Part shown: positions 29,525 through 38,210 of the stretch, piece after piece
Layout: each line of letters starts with the position of its first letter
How positions within the stretch are numbered: the stretch's first letter is position 1
Origin: Persicimonas caeni
GTDB lineage: Bacteria > Myxococcota_A > Bradymonadia > Bradymonadales > Bradymonadaceae
NCBI RefSeq assembly: GCF_006517175.1
Contig: NZ_CP041186.1
Span: forward strand, 6,909,074 to 6,973,073
Length of the DNA stretch: 64,000 nt
Reading direction: 5' to 3'
Made by a program: the position numbers and the translations under genes
Notes under the pieces: generated by a model
Seen by the model: only the letters and a program-made list of their open reading frames with translations
What the model was told of the DNA's origin: nothing
Database searches by the model: none

Positions 29525-30183
29525 TTGTCGCCATTGACGGACCCGCAGGCGCAGGAAAGTCGACGATTGCCCACCGCGTGGCCGAAGAACTCGACTTCCA
29601 GCTCATCGACACCGGCGCGATCTACCGCACGGTCGCCTACCGTGCGCTCGAAGACGGCAAAGACCTCGACTCCCCCGAGGAGGTCGCCACCCTGGCCGCC
29701 TCGTTGCACCTCGACTTCGAGCGCAACGACGACGGCGAGAACGTCTTGTATTGCGACGGCGAGCCGATGGGCAACGAGATTCGCACCCCGCACGTCACCC
29801 GCGCCTCGAGCCAGATCTCGAGCATCCCCGCGGTACGCCAAGCCCTGCTCGGCATCCAACGCGAGCTGGGCAAGCGCGAGTCGAGCGTACTCGAGGGCCG
29901 TGACATCGGCACGGTCGTCTTCCCCGACGCCGAGGCCAAGATCTTTCTGACCGCCTCCCGCGAAGTGCGCGCCCACCGCCGCCTCGACCAGATGAAAGAG
30001 CGCGGCATGGACGGCGACCTCGACGAGGTCCTGGCCGAGATCGTCGACCGCGACCGCCGCGACATGGAGCGCGACATCGCTCCGTTGAAGAAGGCCGACG
30101 ATGCGGTCGAGATCGACACGTCGGAGCTTGAGATCGAGGATGTCGTGCAGCGGATTTTGGAGGTGGTCGAGGAGAAGAAGTAG
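29521..30183 (+). CDS. cmk: Cytidylate kinase
   Basis: A 220-residue NMP kinase that phosphorylates CMP/dCMP. The start ATG 29521 overlaps the hisC stop; an in-frame extension upstream lies inside hisC. The P-loop is IDGPAGAGKSTIA. The substrate region is LIDTGAIYRTVAYRAL, and LEGRDIGTVVFPDAEAKIFL is the family core. In many bacteria cmk lies near rpsA; here rpsA is 26 kb away on the other strand. Confidence 0.96.
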   Translation: MIVAIDGPAGAGKSTIAHRVAEELDFQLIDTGAIYRTVAYRALEDGKDLDSPEEVATLAASLHLDFERNDDGENVLYCDGEPMGNEIRTPHVTRASSQISSIPAVRQALLGIQRELGKRESSVLEGRDIGTVVFPDAEAKIFLTASREVRAHRRLDQMKERGMDGDLDEVLAEIVDRDRRDMERDIAPLKKADDAVEIDTSELEIEDVVQRILEVVEEKK

Positions 30184-30197
30184 CTGTACTTACTGGT

Positions 30198-30419
30198 GGC
30201 ATTGCAGGAGTGTAGCGATGCCCCCGGCCGGCCTACGCCGGCCGCCCCCCGCGCGGAGCGGCGGGGGGCTCTATGGTCGACCTGGCGGAGGTGGTTCAGA
30301 AGCGAACCTTCGAGAATCGACCACTCCTAATAGGCCGACCATAAAGGCCCCCGTTGCTTCGCACGGGGGCCGGGGTGCGGAGGCACCCGGGAGCATTGCT
30401 GCGCATCGGCAATGCCTCC
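30198..30419. repeat. MITE-like repeat, copy 1
   Basis: Bounded by GGCATTGC (30198) and the inverse GCAATGCCTCC (30409-30419). The interior has several perfect hairpins, including GGCCCCCGT / ACGGGGGCC with an 8-nt loop at 30346-30371. 30216-30362 is nearly identical to 31116-31263. No ORF is credible inside. Confidence 0.75.
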
Positions 30420-30436
30420 AAATCGCAACGTCCCAA

Positions 30437-30542
30437 CAATCGACCAGTCCGAATAGGCCGACCATAAAGGCCCCGTAGCTTCGCACGGGGACCGGGGTGC
30501 GGAGGCGCCCCGGGGGCATCGCCGCGAACCGGCAATGCCTCC
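30437..30542. repeat. Partial copy of the same MITE-like repeat
   Basis: Repeats the right-hand half of copy 1: TAGGCCGACCATAAAGGCCC, a hairpin with the GTAGCTTCGCAC loop, and the terminal GGCAATGCCTCC. It ends three bases before the DUF559 stop codon. Confidence 0.7.
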
Positions 30543-30545
30543 ATC

Positions 30546-30941
30546 TCACTCCTCCTCGACCTCCTCCGCCTCCTCCGCCTCCTCACAAGCCTCACGTATC
30601 TGCTCCAATACCGCGTCGATCTCCGAGTAGATTTCAACGACGTCAAAGCGAAGCACACGCACGCCGTGCTTTTCTGCGAGTAGTTCGTCGCGACGCTCGT
30701 CACGCCGCGCCTGCTCCTCATTGTGGTGCCCGGGGCCGTCGACCTCGACTGCGATCCGGCACGAGGTGCAGTAAAAGTCGACGATGAACGGTTCGAGAAT
30801 GTATTGGCGCCTGAATTTCCTGCCATCGAGCTGCTTCTTGCGCAGCTTCGACCATAAGCGGCGTTCAGGTTTCGTTTGGTTCTTTCGCAATGTCTTTGCG
30901 CGCTCTGCGAGTGCTTTTCGGTGGGTGTATTGGTGTCGCAT
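30546..30941 (-). CDS. DUF559 (Vsr-like) endonuclease-domain protein
   Basis: A 131-residue protein. The N-terminal RAKTLRKNQTKPERRLWSKL is followed by FRRQYILEPFIVDFYC and IAVEVDGPGHH, with Asp and Glu-x-Asp at the places used for metal binding in the very-short-patch-repair/restriction-endonuclease-like fold. Then come HGVRVLRFDVVEIYSEID and a very acidic tail. DUF559 proteins are predicted nucleases whose biological role is mostly unknown. The gene is bracketed by copies of the MITE-like repeat, and its promoter should lie in 30942-31094. The domain call is firm; the function is not. Confidence 0.9.
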   Translation of the reverse strand: MRHQYTHRKALAERAKTLRKNQTKPERRLWSKLRKKQLDGRKFRRQYILEPFIVDFYCTSCRIAVEVDGPGHHNEEQARRDERRDELLAEKHGVRVLRFDVVEIYSEIDAVLEQIREACEEAEEAEEVEEE

Positions 30942-31332
30942 GAATCGCTCCGTTTTGCCTGTGTGATGTGAAACCTCATATAGGTTTTCGGCAAAATGGG
31001 TGGGATCGTTGCGTGCAGTTCGGCGAGATCGGGGCGTGGTGGCGGTTCGGGTGGGTTTTTTCTAGGGGGTCTCTGTTTGGGGCGGTCGACGGGTGGAGGC
31101 ATTGCGGATTCGCAACGATGCCCCCGGCCGGCCTTACGCCGGCCGCCCCCCGCGCGGAGCGGCGGGGGGCTATATGGTCGACTTGGCGGAGGTGGTTCAG
31201 AGGCGAACCTGCGAGAATCGACCACTCCTAATAGGCCGACCATAAAGGCCCCCGTTGCTTCGCCCACTCGATCCGAATCAGCGAGGAGGCGTGGGGGGCG
31301 ACCGATCGGGAGGATCGTCAAGAAAACAAAAA

Positions 31333-31395
31333 GGATGTAATGATTTTGTTCGACCAAAAACAAACCGGGCACAAAGCCTGGAAATCATTACATCC
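31333..31395 (+). promoter_or_regulatory. 14-bp perfect inverted repeat just before the transposase start
   Basis: GGATGTAATGATTT (31333-31346) is mirrored exactly by AAATCATTACATCC (31382-31395). The right arm ends directly before the GGAGA ribosome binding site (31396-31400). Such hairpins in insertion sequences can block expression from outside transcripts, or the dyad may bind transposase. Confidence 0.55.
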
Positions 31396-31405
31396 GGAGA
31401 CGATC

Positions 31406-33592
31406 ATGCCAGACACTCGCCTCAATGTCAGCCTCCAAAATCACGAGCGTTCCGAGCCGCAGCGAGCAGTGCCCGCTCACTTCAACGAGTATATCGTAGC
31501 CTGCGAGCATCTGCGCGGTGAGGGCATTTTCGACGAGATCGAGCAGCAGTTTCGGCTCGACCGAAGCGGCTACCAGTTTATCGACGCGGTGCTGGCGGGG
31601 CTGGCCTTTTTTAGCGCCCAGCCCACGTACTCGGGGCTTCGTGGGATGCTCGACGAAGTCAATGGCCGAGGGTGGTCGCAGGCCCTGGCAGCGGCAGGGG
31701 GGCGAGACAGGCTTTGCAGCCAGGCATCGATGTCGCGCGTTTTGGGCGACATTCCCGAGGAGATGGCGTGTCGATTCAAAGAGCAGTTGCTCGGAGCATG
31801 GACCCCGGCGGCGCCTTTTTCGGCCTACGAGGCTGTGCTGTGGCGCGATTGCACCGGGCAGTCCTGGCACGGCTTCGCCATCGATGGGCGCGTGCAGCCT
31901 TTTCGACGCCGGGCGCTGTGCGAGGGCGAGGAGTACCCGCCCGCCCGCCGTCGGGTCGACAGCTTGGGCGCCAAACCGGGCTATTCGGGCCGAAAGCGCG
32001 CCGACGTCCAGATGGAGACGTCGATCTTGGAGCATCTGGGAAGCGGGCTTTATCTGGCGATGAATTATGCGGCCGGAAACGGCCAGCTCAGCGATGACTT
32101 TGCGCAGGGCCTGGCACTGATAGAGCGATGGGCCAACGCCCGCGGGCTCGAGCCCGGCCGGTGTTTTCTGGCCATCGACGGCCACCAGGGAGGGTTTGCC
32201 CAGCTGCGCGCGGCGCTTCGCTCGCCGGTGCACTTTTTGACCCGGCTTCGTTACTACGAGCCGCTCAAAGATCCTGCGGTGCGCGCTCAGCTGGCCCAGC
32301 AGACATGGCAGAAGGTCGACGATTCCCGAAGCGGCCCCCAGCGCTGGGCGACCGAAATGGGCGACTACTGGCTTGGTGACGCTCGGGCCAGGCTGGTGGT
32401 CAGCTGCTTTGAGCCGACCGACGGCAAGAAGCGCGGCGCCGGATGCTTTGTCGACGGGCTTCAGTACGAGGTCTACGCCTGCGATCTCGACCCGACGGCC
32501 TATCCGGCCGCAGAAGTCGTCACCACCTACTACGCCCGGGCCGGCCGCCAGGAAAACGGCTTTGCCCGACTCGATCGGCACATGGATCTGGAGAAGATGT
32601 ACTCGGATTGCGCGCCCGGCCAGCAGGTCATGATGGCGCTGGGGGTTTGGCTACACAATTTCAGGGCCATTAGGGGCGCCGAGCTCTTCGGCGAGCTCGA
32701 GCCTATCGACGTCGAGGCTGCGCCGCGCAAGCTCGAATCGGCCGACACGCTGCCGCTCGCGCCGACCGGTGCCCCCGCACCCCACGCAGCCCCAGCGGCA
32801 GGCCGTCCGGAGCCGGCCTCGCTCGCCGTCGGCTTCGAGGCATCGCACGCCTGGTGGCAGGGTGTCACCCGAAAGGTCGAGCAGCGCATCGGTGGGCTCG
32901 ATGGATTCAGCTATGACGCTCAAACCCGCCAGATCGGCTGTGCGAAAGGCGCCTATCTGGGCCTGTCCGGAATGCGCCAGCGCGGCGGCCGTGTGATCGT
33001 CAGATTCCGCATCGGCTCCCCACAAGCCTGCCAGGGCTGCCCCTTCCGCCGCGAATGCACCTCGTCGACGTCGCCGACCTACAGAAAAGAGATCGAGATT
33101 CACATGCCGCCGCCAGCCACGCTGGGTGCGCACGACGAGCCAGCTGCGATCCAAGGCCAAGATAAGGCCGCTGACGCGCCGACGCATGGCAGTGATCCCG
33201 CTGATAAGGCGTCGCCCTCAACGGCCCTGCTAGGGCTTAGACTGTCGATTCCTGACGACTTGCCCGAACCCGGCGACCTCCACATGCGTCAGCCGGTACT
33301 GGTCGCAAGCACCTTTCGCAACGCCTTTCGAAAAGCTGCTCGAAGCCTCAAGGTCGAGGTGACAAAATCTCCACCGGATTCCTCAACTCGCCACGTAGAC
33401 TATCTGGCGATGACCGCCGCACGTCGCCAGCGACGCCGGAAAACCTGGGACGAGCGGCTACAGTGGAACAGCCTGCCCCAGCAGGCCAACATAACAATCG
33501 CCATCAGAGCCCCCTTAACTGCCGCACGTCTTTTACCGGAGGCAAATACCCCCGCATCGGATCCCCCCTTTCAAAACAAGGCGAATAGGTGA
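31406..33592 (+). CDS. DDE transposase with C-terminal cysteine cluster
   Basis: A 728-residue protein. ATG 31406 is preferred over the in-frame 31340 because GGAGA lies five bases upstream and 31340 falls inside the inverted repeat. The middle part carries an RNase H-type layout (WRDCTGQSWHGFAIDGR, CFLAIDGHQGGFAQLRAAL) and YYARAGRQENGFARLDRHMD, resembling the YxxRxxxE region of IS4/IS1380 transposases. The C-terminal third has YDAQTRQIGCAKGAYLGLS and CQGCPFRRECTSS, the Cys pattern seen at the end of IS1182-type transposases. A ~165-residue tail follows. The stop lies inside the right terminal repeat. It appears intact. Confidence 0.8.
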   Translation: MPDTRLNVSLQNHERSEPQRAVPAHFNEYIVACEHLRGEGIFDEIEQQFRLDRSGYQFIDAVLAGLAFFSAQPTYSGLRGMLDEVNGRGWSQALAAAGGRDRLCSQASMSRVLGDIPEEMACRFKEQLLGAWTPAAPFSAYEAVLWRDCTGQSWHGFAIDGRVQPFRRRALCEGEEYPPARRRVDSLGAKPGYSGRKRADVQMETSILEHLGSGLYLAMNYAAGNGQLSDDFAQGLALIERWANARGLEPGRCFLAIDGHQGGFAQLRAALRSPVHFLTRLRYYEPLKDPAVRAQLAQQTWQKVDDSRSGPQRWATEMGDYWLGDARARLVVSCFEPTDGKKRGAGCFVDGLQYEVYACDLDPTAYPAAEVVTTYYARAGRQENGFARLDRHMDLEKMYSDCAPGQQVMMALGVWLHNFRAIRGAELFGELEPIDVEAAPRKLESADTLPLAPTGAPAPHAAPAAGRPEPASLAVGFEASHAWWQGVTRKVEQRIGGLDGFSYDAQTRQIGCAKGAYLGLSGMRQRGGRVIVRFRIGSPQACQGCPFRRECTSSTSPTYRKEIEIHMPPPATLGAHDEPAAIQGQDKAADAPTHGSDPADKASPSTALLGLRLSIPDDLPEPGDLHMRQPVLVASTFRNAFRKAARSLKVEVTKSPPDSSTRHVDYLAMTAARRQRRRKTWDERLQWNSLPQQANITIAIRAPLTAARLLPEANTPASDPPFQNKANR

Positions 33593-33766
33593 TCCGAATC
33601 GAGTGGGCTTCGCACGGGGGCCGGGGTGCGGAGGCACCCCGGGGGCATCGCCGCGAACCAGCAATGCCTCCACATCGCAACCTCCCCAAGAAAATCCACC
33701 AATCCCGCCCTCCCACACGTACTACCTCCCACGACTCACCGAACCACCGTGATGGGAGGGAACGAA

Positions 33767-35413
33767 GTGCTCGACAAGACGAACTGGCTGACCGCATTGG
33801 CGATGATTCTGACGACCGTCGCCTGCAGCGACCCACCCTCACCCCCAGCCCGAGACGTGGGCACGGCGGACACCGCCGACGGCGGCCTCGCCGACGCCCT
33901 GACGACGCGGGACGAGCCCGACATCGCCACCGACGACGAGGTCGTCTTCGGGCGCGTGCCGCCCAACACCGACGATTCCAACTGGGAGGGTGAGTGGAAG
34001 CGCATGACCGTGCAGAACGTGGGCGAGGCGCCGCTTGTCATCGAGGACATCTACGTGACCGGCAGCGACAACTTTCGAGTGACGTATCCGGCACAAGGAG
34101 CCGAGGTGGGGGACGTGTCCCGTGACACCGAGAGTTGGCCCGAGACGCTCGCACCCGACGCCTCCTTCGATGTGCGCGTCTGGTTCAGGCCGGACGACAA
34201 CCTGCCCGAGCAAGCTACGCTCGTCTTCGAGACGAACGACCCCGACGAGTCGGTGCGGGAAGTTCTGCTGTGGGGCGGCTCCGGGCCGCCATGTCTGGAG
34301 GTTCGGCCTGGCGACCAGATCAACCTGGCGCAGGGCGAGCCGGGGCAGGAGGTGCGCGAGCGGGTTTACCTGCAGAACTGCAGCCGCAGCCGCCCGTTGC
34401 AGGTCTCGCGCGTCCAGATGAGCGACGATGACGAAGGGCGCTTTGGTCTCGAGAGTGCGTCGACGCCGGTCGAGGTGCCGCCCGGCGAGCGCATTTGGTT
34501 CGACGTCGTCTTTCAGTCGGTCGACGAGCAGACGCACACGGGAGAGGTGCTCATCACGAGCGACGACCCGTCCCACGGGCAGATTCGGTTGCCCGTGTTC
34601 GCCCGCGGCGCCTCGGATACCGACTGCCCGTTTGCCAGAGCCGACGCCTGGGTAGCGGGCTCCGACGAGCGAACGCGACCGATCGTGACGAGCCCGCTGG
34701 AGGGGATCATGCTCGACGCGTCGCGAAGCTTCGATTTCGACGGCTCGGTGGAGCGCTACGAGTGGACGATCTTGGAGCGCCCCGAGGGTTCCTCGGCGCG
34801 CATTCTGCCGTCGAGCGATTCTGTCGAGGCGCGCTTCTTCGTCGACCTGGCGGGCTTCTACATGGTCGGGCTCGAGGTGTACGACGACGAGGGCAACGCG
34901 AGTTGCAATGGGCGGCAACTCGTCATCGTCGAGGCGGTAGTCGCCGATGACATCTATATCGAGCTTCTCTGGGAGACGCCCGGCGACTCCGATCCAACCG
35001 ACTACGACGGGACGGACCTCGACCTGCACTACCTGCATCCGCAGGGAGAGTGGGACCAAGCGCCGTGGGATGTCTGGGGCTACAACGCCATGCCTGACTG
35101 GGGCATGCAGGGAGACCAGGAGGACGATCCGCGCCTTCTGAGCGACGACACCTACGGAGGCGGGCCCGAGGTCATCGCCCACAGTCAGCTCGAGAGTGTC
35201 GAGTATCGTCTGGGCGTCTTCTATCGCGGCGACAATGACCTCGGCCCGAGCTATGCGACCGTGCGGGTGTACGTGGGCGGGGAGCTCGAGTGGGCGTATC
35301 CCGCCAAGGAGTTAAGCCAGACCGGGGCGTTCTGGGAGGTTGCCACCATCGAAGGGCCCGATGGGAGCATCACGCCCGTCGATGAGGTGTATGAGGGGTT
35401 TCCGGAGGAGTGA
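33767..35413 (+). CDS. PKD/ASH-type lipoprotein, paralog A
   Basis: A 548-residue lipoprotein. GTG 33767 is preferred over the in-frame ATG 33752: GGAGG (33755-33759) is correctly spaced before the GTG, and the signal peptide then starts MLDKTNWL and ends TTVAC at residue 20. The domain order is two beta-sandwich repeats like ASH/SPD-2/Hydin or choice-of-anchor D (residues ~60-170 and ~180-290), then a PKD-like segment (DASRSFDFDGSVERYEWTI). The C-terminal domain contains DGTDLDLHYLHPQGEWD and ends EGFPEE. It is probably exposed on the cell surface or in the periplasm. Function unknown. The next gene is its tandem paralog. Confidence 0.82.
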   Translation: MLDKTNWLTALAMILTTVACSDPPSPPARDVGTADTADGGLADALTTRDEPDIATDDEVVFGRVPPNTDDSNWEGEWKRMTVQNVGEAPLVIEDIYVTGSDNFRVTYPAQGAEVGDVSRDTESWPETLAPDASFDVRVWFRPDDNLPEQATLVFETNDPDESVREVLLWGGSGPPCLEVRPGDQINLAQGEPGQEVRERVYLQNCSRSRPLQVSRVQMSDDDEGRFGLESASTPVEVPPGERIWFDVVFQSVDEQTHTGEVLITSDDPSHGQIRLPVFARGASDTDCPFARADAWVAGSDERTRPIVTSPLEGIMLDASRSFDFDGSVERYEWTILERPEGSSARILPSSDSVEARFFVDLAGFYMVGLEVYDDEGNASCNGRQLVIVEAVVADDIYIELLWETPGDSDPTDYDGTDLDLHYLHPQGEWDQAPWDVWGYNAMPDWGMQGDQEDDPRLLSDDTYGGGPEVIAHSQLESVEYRLGVFYRGDNDLGPSYATVRVYVGGELEWAYPAKELSQTGAFWEVATIEGPDGSITPVDEVYEGFPEE

Positions 35414-35775
35414 GGTCGAGGGTGGGGAGGCATTGCAGGCGAGGGCAAGAGGCCCCCGCACCGAACAGTTCGCGCACATTCGGTGCGAGTGCTTCCAGCT
35501 CTCGCAGGCGAGGGCAAGATGCCGCCGCACCGAACAGTTCGCGCGAAAGTCTTCCGCAAATGTGCTTGGATTGGCAGAAACGGTCGATTCTGACCCGCGA
35601 CCGCGCCCCGTAGTTGAACTGCAAAGAGCTCGCCTCTCTCACCTGCTTCAAACCCACCCAATTCGCTCGTCCGAGACCGCATTGCATTCTTGAACGCCAT
35701 GCAGCTCTAAACGGCGGGGCGCGGTCGCGGTCGCGGTCGCGGGCGCGGGGCTGCCAAGTTGAGCTCCCAAAAAAG
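35414..35775. repeat. Repeat tail of unit 1 (empty intron site and foldback element)
   Basis: Two copies of a GCGAGGGCAAGA-CCCCCGCACCGAACAGTTCGCGC type motif (35445 and 35510 areas) precede a foldback element. The foldback arms 35594-35610 and 35715-35730 are 16-bp perfect inverses of CGCGACCGCGCCCCG type. 35530|35531 is the uninterrupted counterpart of the group II intron site in unit 2. 35531-35775 is repeated at 43508-43752. No gene is seen. Confidence 0.8.
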
Positions 35776-35846
35776 CCACCAATCCCGCCCTCCCACACGT
35801 ACTACCTCCCACGACTCACCGAACCACCCTGATGGGAGGGAACGAA

Positions 35847-37496
35847 GTGCTCGACAAGACGAACTGGCTGACCGCATTGGCGATGATTCTGACGACCGTC
35901 GCCTGCAGCGACCCACCCTCACCCCCAGCCCGAGACGTGGGCACGGCGGACACCGCCGACGGCGGCCTCGCCGACGCCCTGACGACGCGGGACGAGCCCG
36001 ACATCGCCACCGACGACGAGGTCGTCTTCGGGCGCGTGCCGCCCAACACCGACGATTCCAACTGGGAGGGTGAGTGGAAGCGCACGACCGTGCAGAACGT
36101 GGGCGAGGCGCCGCTTGTCATCGAGGACATCTACGTGACCGGCAGCGACAACTTTCGAGTGACGTATCCGGCACAAGGAGCCGAGGTGCGCGACGTGTCC
36201 CGCGATACCGAGAGTTGGCCCGGGACGCTCGCGCCCGACGCCTCCTTCGATGTGCGCGTGTGGTTCAGGCCGGACGACAACCTGCCCGAGAGTGGGCAAC
36301 TCGTCTTCGAGACAAACGACCCCGACGAGTCGATTTCCGCCGTCGAGTTGTCGGCGAATGCAGGGTTCCCGTGTCTCGAACTGCTTCCAAGTGACGAGGT
36401 TCATCTGGGTGAAGGGGCGCCGGGTCAGGTCTTGCGCGAAACAGTTGCTCTGCGCAACTGCAGTCGATCGAAGCCGCTCGAGTTGGAGGACATCGGCATT
36501 CGGAACGACGATAGTGGGGTCTTTCATGTCGAAGAGGCTGAGACGCCGTTTGTGTTGGCGCCGGGAGAGCGCGCTCGGTTCGACGTGGTCGCTAGCATCG
36601 TCGACGACGGTGGGCCCTACCGAGCCGAGTTGCTCATCCAGAGCAGCGACCCGGCGAATGCGCGTGTGCGCCTTCCGGTGCTAGCGTTTGGGGTTTCCCA
36701 TACCGATTGTCCCTTTGCTCACGCGGTGGCGTGGACCGAGGACAACCGCGCTCCACGCACCGTGCTCGAAACGGCACCCCTGACCGTTGTCGAGTTCGAC
36801 GGCTCGCGCAGCTTCGACTCCAACGGTAGCGTCGAACGCTACGAGTGGACGGTGCTGTCGCGTCCCCACGGCTCGACGCAGCGGCTGGTGCCAGCCAACG
36901 ACGCCGTGAGTCCGCGGCTCTTCATCGACGTGGTTGGTACTTACGAAGTCGCACTCGAGGCGTACGACGGTGACGGCAACGCGAGTTGCAACGAGCGTCA
37001 GGTCATCGAGGTTCGCGCCGTGCCGGAAGACGACGTCTATATCGAACTCGTGTGGGACACGCCTGCAGATCCCGACCCCACTGACAACTTTGGGAGCGAC
37101 GTAGATCTGCACTACTTGCATCCGCACGGACGCTGGGACGATCCCCCTTATGATGTGTTCTGGCGAAACCCATCGCCTGACTGGGGGGACTTTGGCGATG
37201 CGTCGGACGATCCGTCGTTCGATCGTGACGACACGGAAGGCGCCGGTCCCGAGGTGGTCACCCACAACGGGCTCGAAAGTCTGAGCTACCGCATAGGCGT
37301 CTACTACTACAGCGACACGACTCTCGGCCCGAGTTATGCGACCGTGCGGGTGTACGTGGGCGGGGAGCTCGAGTGGGCGTATCCCGCCAAGGAGTTGGGC
37401 CAGACCGGGGCGTTCTGGGAGGTTGCCACCATCGAAGGGTCCGATGGGATCATCACGCCGGTTGATGAGATGTATGAGGGGTTTCCGGAGGAGTGA
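35847..37496 (+). CDS. PKD/ASH-type lipoprotein, paralog B
   Basis: A 549-residue paralog of the preceding gene with the same GTG start logic (GGAGG before GTG 35847) and the same lipobox. The first ~170 residues and last ~55 are almost identical to paralog A. The middle keeps the order (beta-sandwich repeats, DGSRSFDSNGSVERYEWTV PKD-like segment, GSDVDLHYLHPHGRWD) but differs at many positions. This sharp contrast suggests recent duplication plus replacement of the centre, or gene conversion of the ends. The function is unknown and presumably surface-related. Confidence 0.82.
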   Translation: MLDKTNWLTALAMILTTVACSDPPSPPARDVGTADTADGGLADALTTRDEPDIATDDEVVFGRVPPNTDDSNWEGEWKRTTVQNVGEAPLVIEDIYVTGSDNFRVTYPAQGAEVRDVSRDTESWPGTLAPDASFDVRVWFRPDDNLPESGQLVFETNDPDESISAVELSANAGFPCLELLPSDEVHLGEGAPGQVLRETVALRNCSRSKPLELEDIGIRNDDSGVFHVEEAETPFVLAPGERARFDVVASIVDDGGPYRAELLIQSSDPANARVRLPVLAFGVSHTDCPFAHAVAWTEDNRAPRTVLETAPLTVVEFDGSRSFDSNGSVERYEWTVLSRPHGSTQRLVPANDAVSPRLFIDVVGTYEVALEAYDGDGNASCNERQVIEVRAVPEDDVYIELVWDTPADPDPTDNFGSDVDLHYLHPHGRWDDPPYDVFWRNPSPDWGDFGDASDDPSFDRDDTEGAGPEVVTHNGLESLSYRIGVYYYSDTTLGPSYATVRVYVGGELEWAYPAKELGQTGAFWEVATIEGSDGIITPVDEMYEGFPEE

Positions 37497-37613
37497 GGTC
37501 GAGGGTGGGGAGGTATTGCAGACGAGGGCAAGATGCCCCCGCACCGAACAGTTCGCGCGCATTCGGTGCGAGTGCTTCCAGCTCTCGCAGACGAGGGCAA
37601 GATGCCCCCGCAC
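37497..37613. repeat. Repeat tail of unit 2, part before the intron
   Basis: Aligns base for base in length with 35414-35530 of unit 1, including the two GAGGGCAAGA-type motifs, and stops at CCGCAC where the group II intron begins. The tail resumes at 43508. Confidence 0.85.
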
Positions 37614-38210
37614 GTGCGCTGGAGAGTTTAGACAGCGCGATGGTGAGAGTCCATCCGGGGCAAGTTCCGCCCCGAAGTTGAAGGTAACTGCGTCGCCGCG
37701 AGGCGGGGTGGGAAGCAACCGAGGTAACGAAGAACCAGTCCGTAGCGAAAGCGAACTCGATTCAGCCAAAGGCACTCGGCGAGCCTATGTGCGGCCGGCG
37801 AAGCCCGGATGCCGACGAGCGGTAAAACAGATACGGGAGAAGGGCAAAACCCGTACCCCAAAGCCCACGGCCCCGAACAGACACGGCTCGGTTCGAGGGA
37901 ACGAAACAGGAGCGTACGCTCGAAGGAAGCCACGCGCACCAAGGAACACACGGTGACGCGATGGGAGTGCATGGTGGTTGGAGACAGAATGGTTCTTAGT
38001 GGCTGTCTAGATGAATCCAGGAGATCTGTCACAGACCGGGGTAAGTGATCGTAGCTGGTTCGCCCAAAGTGACCACGGCTGGTTCGGCCAAAGTGATCGG
38101 CCCTGGTTCGGCCAAAGTGATCGCAAAATCGGGCGGATGTCGATGACCTGAAACGCTCAGACTGGGAGAATGCAGAGCAGATGGCTTTAGCCCCTGCTCT
38201 GGAGGACCCG

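Larger units (their letters stand above)
31264..33606 (+). mobile_element. 2.34-kb insertion sequence with defined ends
   Basis: The terminal inverted repeats CCACTCGATCCGAATCA (31264-31280) and, inverted, 33590-33606 match at 15 of 17 bases. Both flanks carry GCTTCGC (31257-31263, 33607-33613), a 7-bp target duplication. It encodes one DDE-type transposase. The family is not certain (IS4/IS1380-like core with an IS1182-like Cys tail). Confidence 0.85.
31095..33671. repeat. MITE-like repeat, copy 2, interrupted by an insertion sequence
   Basis: Starts with GGAGGCATTGC (31095-31105) and ends with its inverse GCAATGCCTCC (33661-33671). The repeat sequence stops at 31263 and resumes at 33607. 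Removing the inserted element and one duplicated heptamer restores a sequence colinear with copy 1. Confidence 0.75.
33696..35775 (+). repeat. Tandem duplication unit 1
   Basis: A unit of about 2080 bp beginning CCACCAATCCCGCC, which recurs at 35776 (start of unit 2) and 43753 (remnant after unit 2). It holds the leader, a lipoprotein gene and a repeat tail. Its first ~510 bp and its last part are nearly identical to unit 2; the central gene part has diverged. Confidence 0.85.

Noticed and set aside
30198-31263. Composite transposon made of two repeat copies around the DUF559 gene
   Set aside because: The repeats encode no transposase and no target duplication flanks the whole segment, so movement as one unit is not supported.
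35430-37613. Possible CRISPR array, because short motifs recur in the repeat tails
   Set aside because: Only two copies per tail, spacers are themselves repeated between units, and no cas gene is present. The pattern is explained by tandem duplication.
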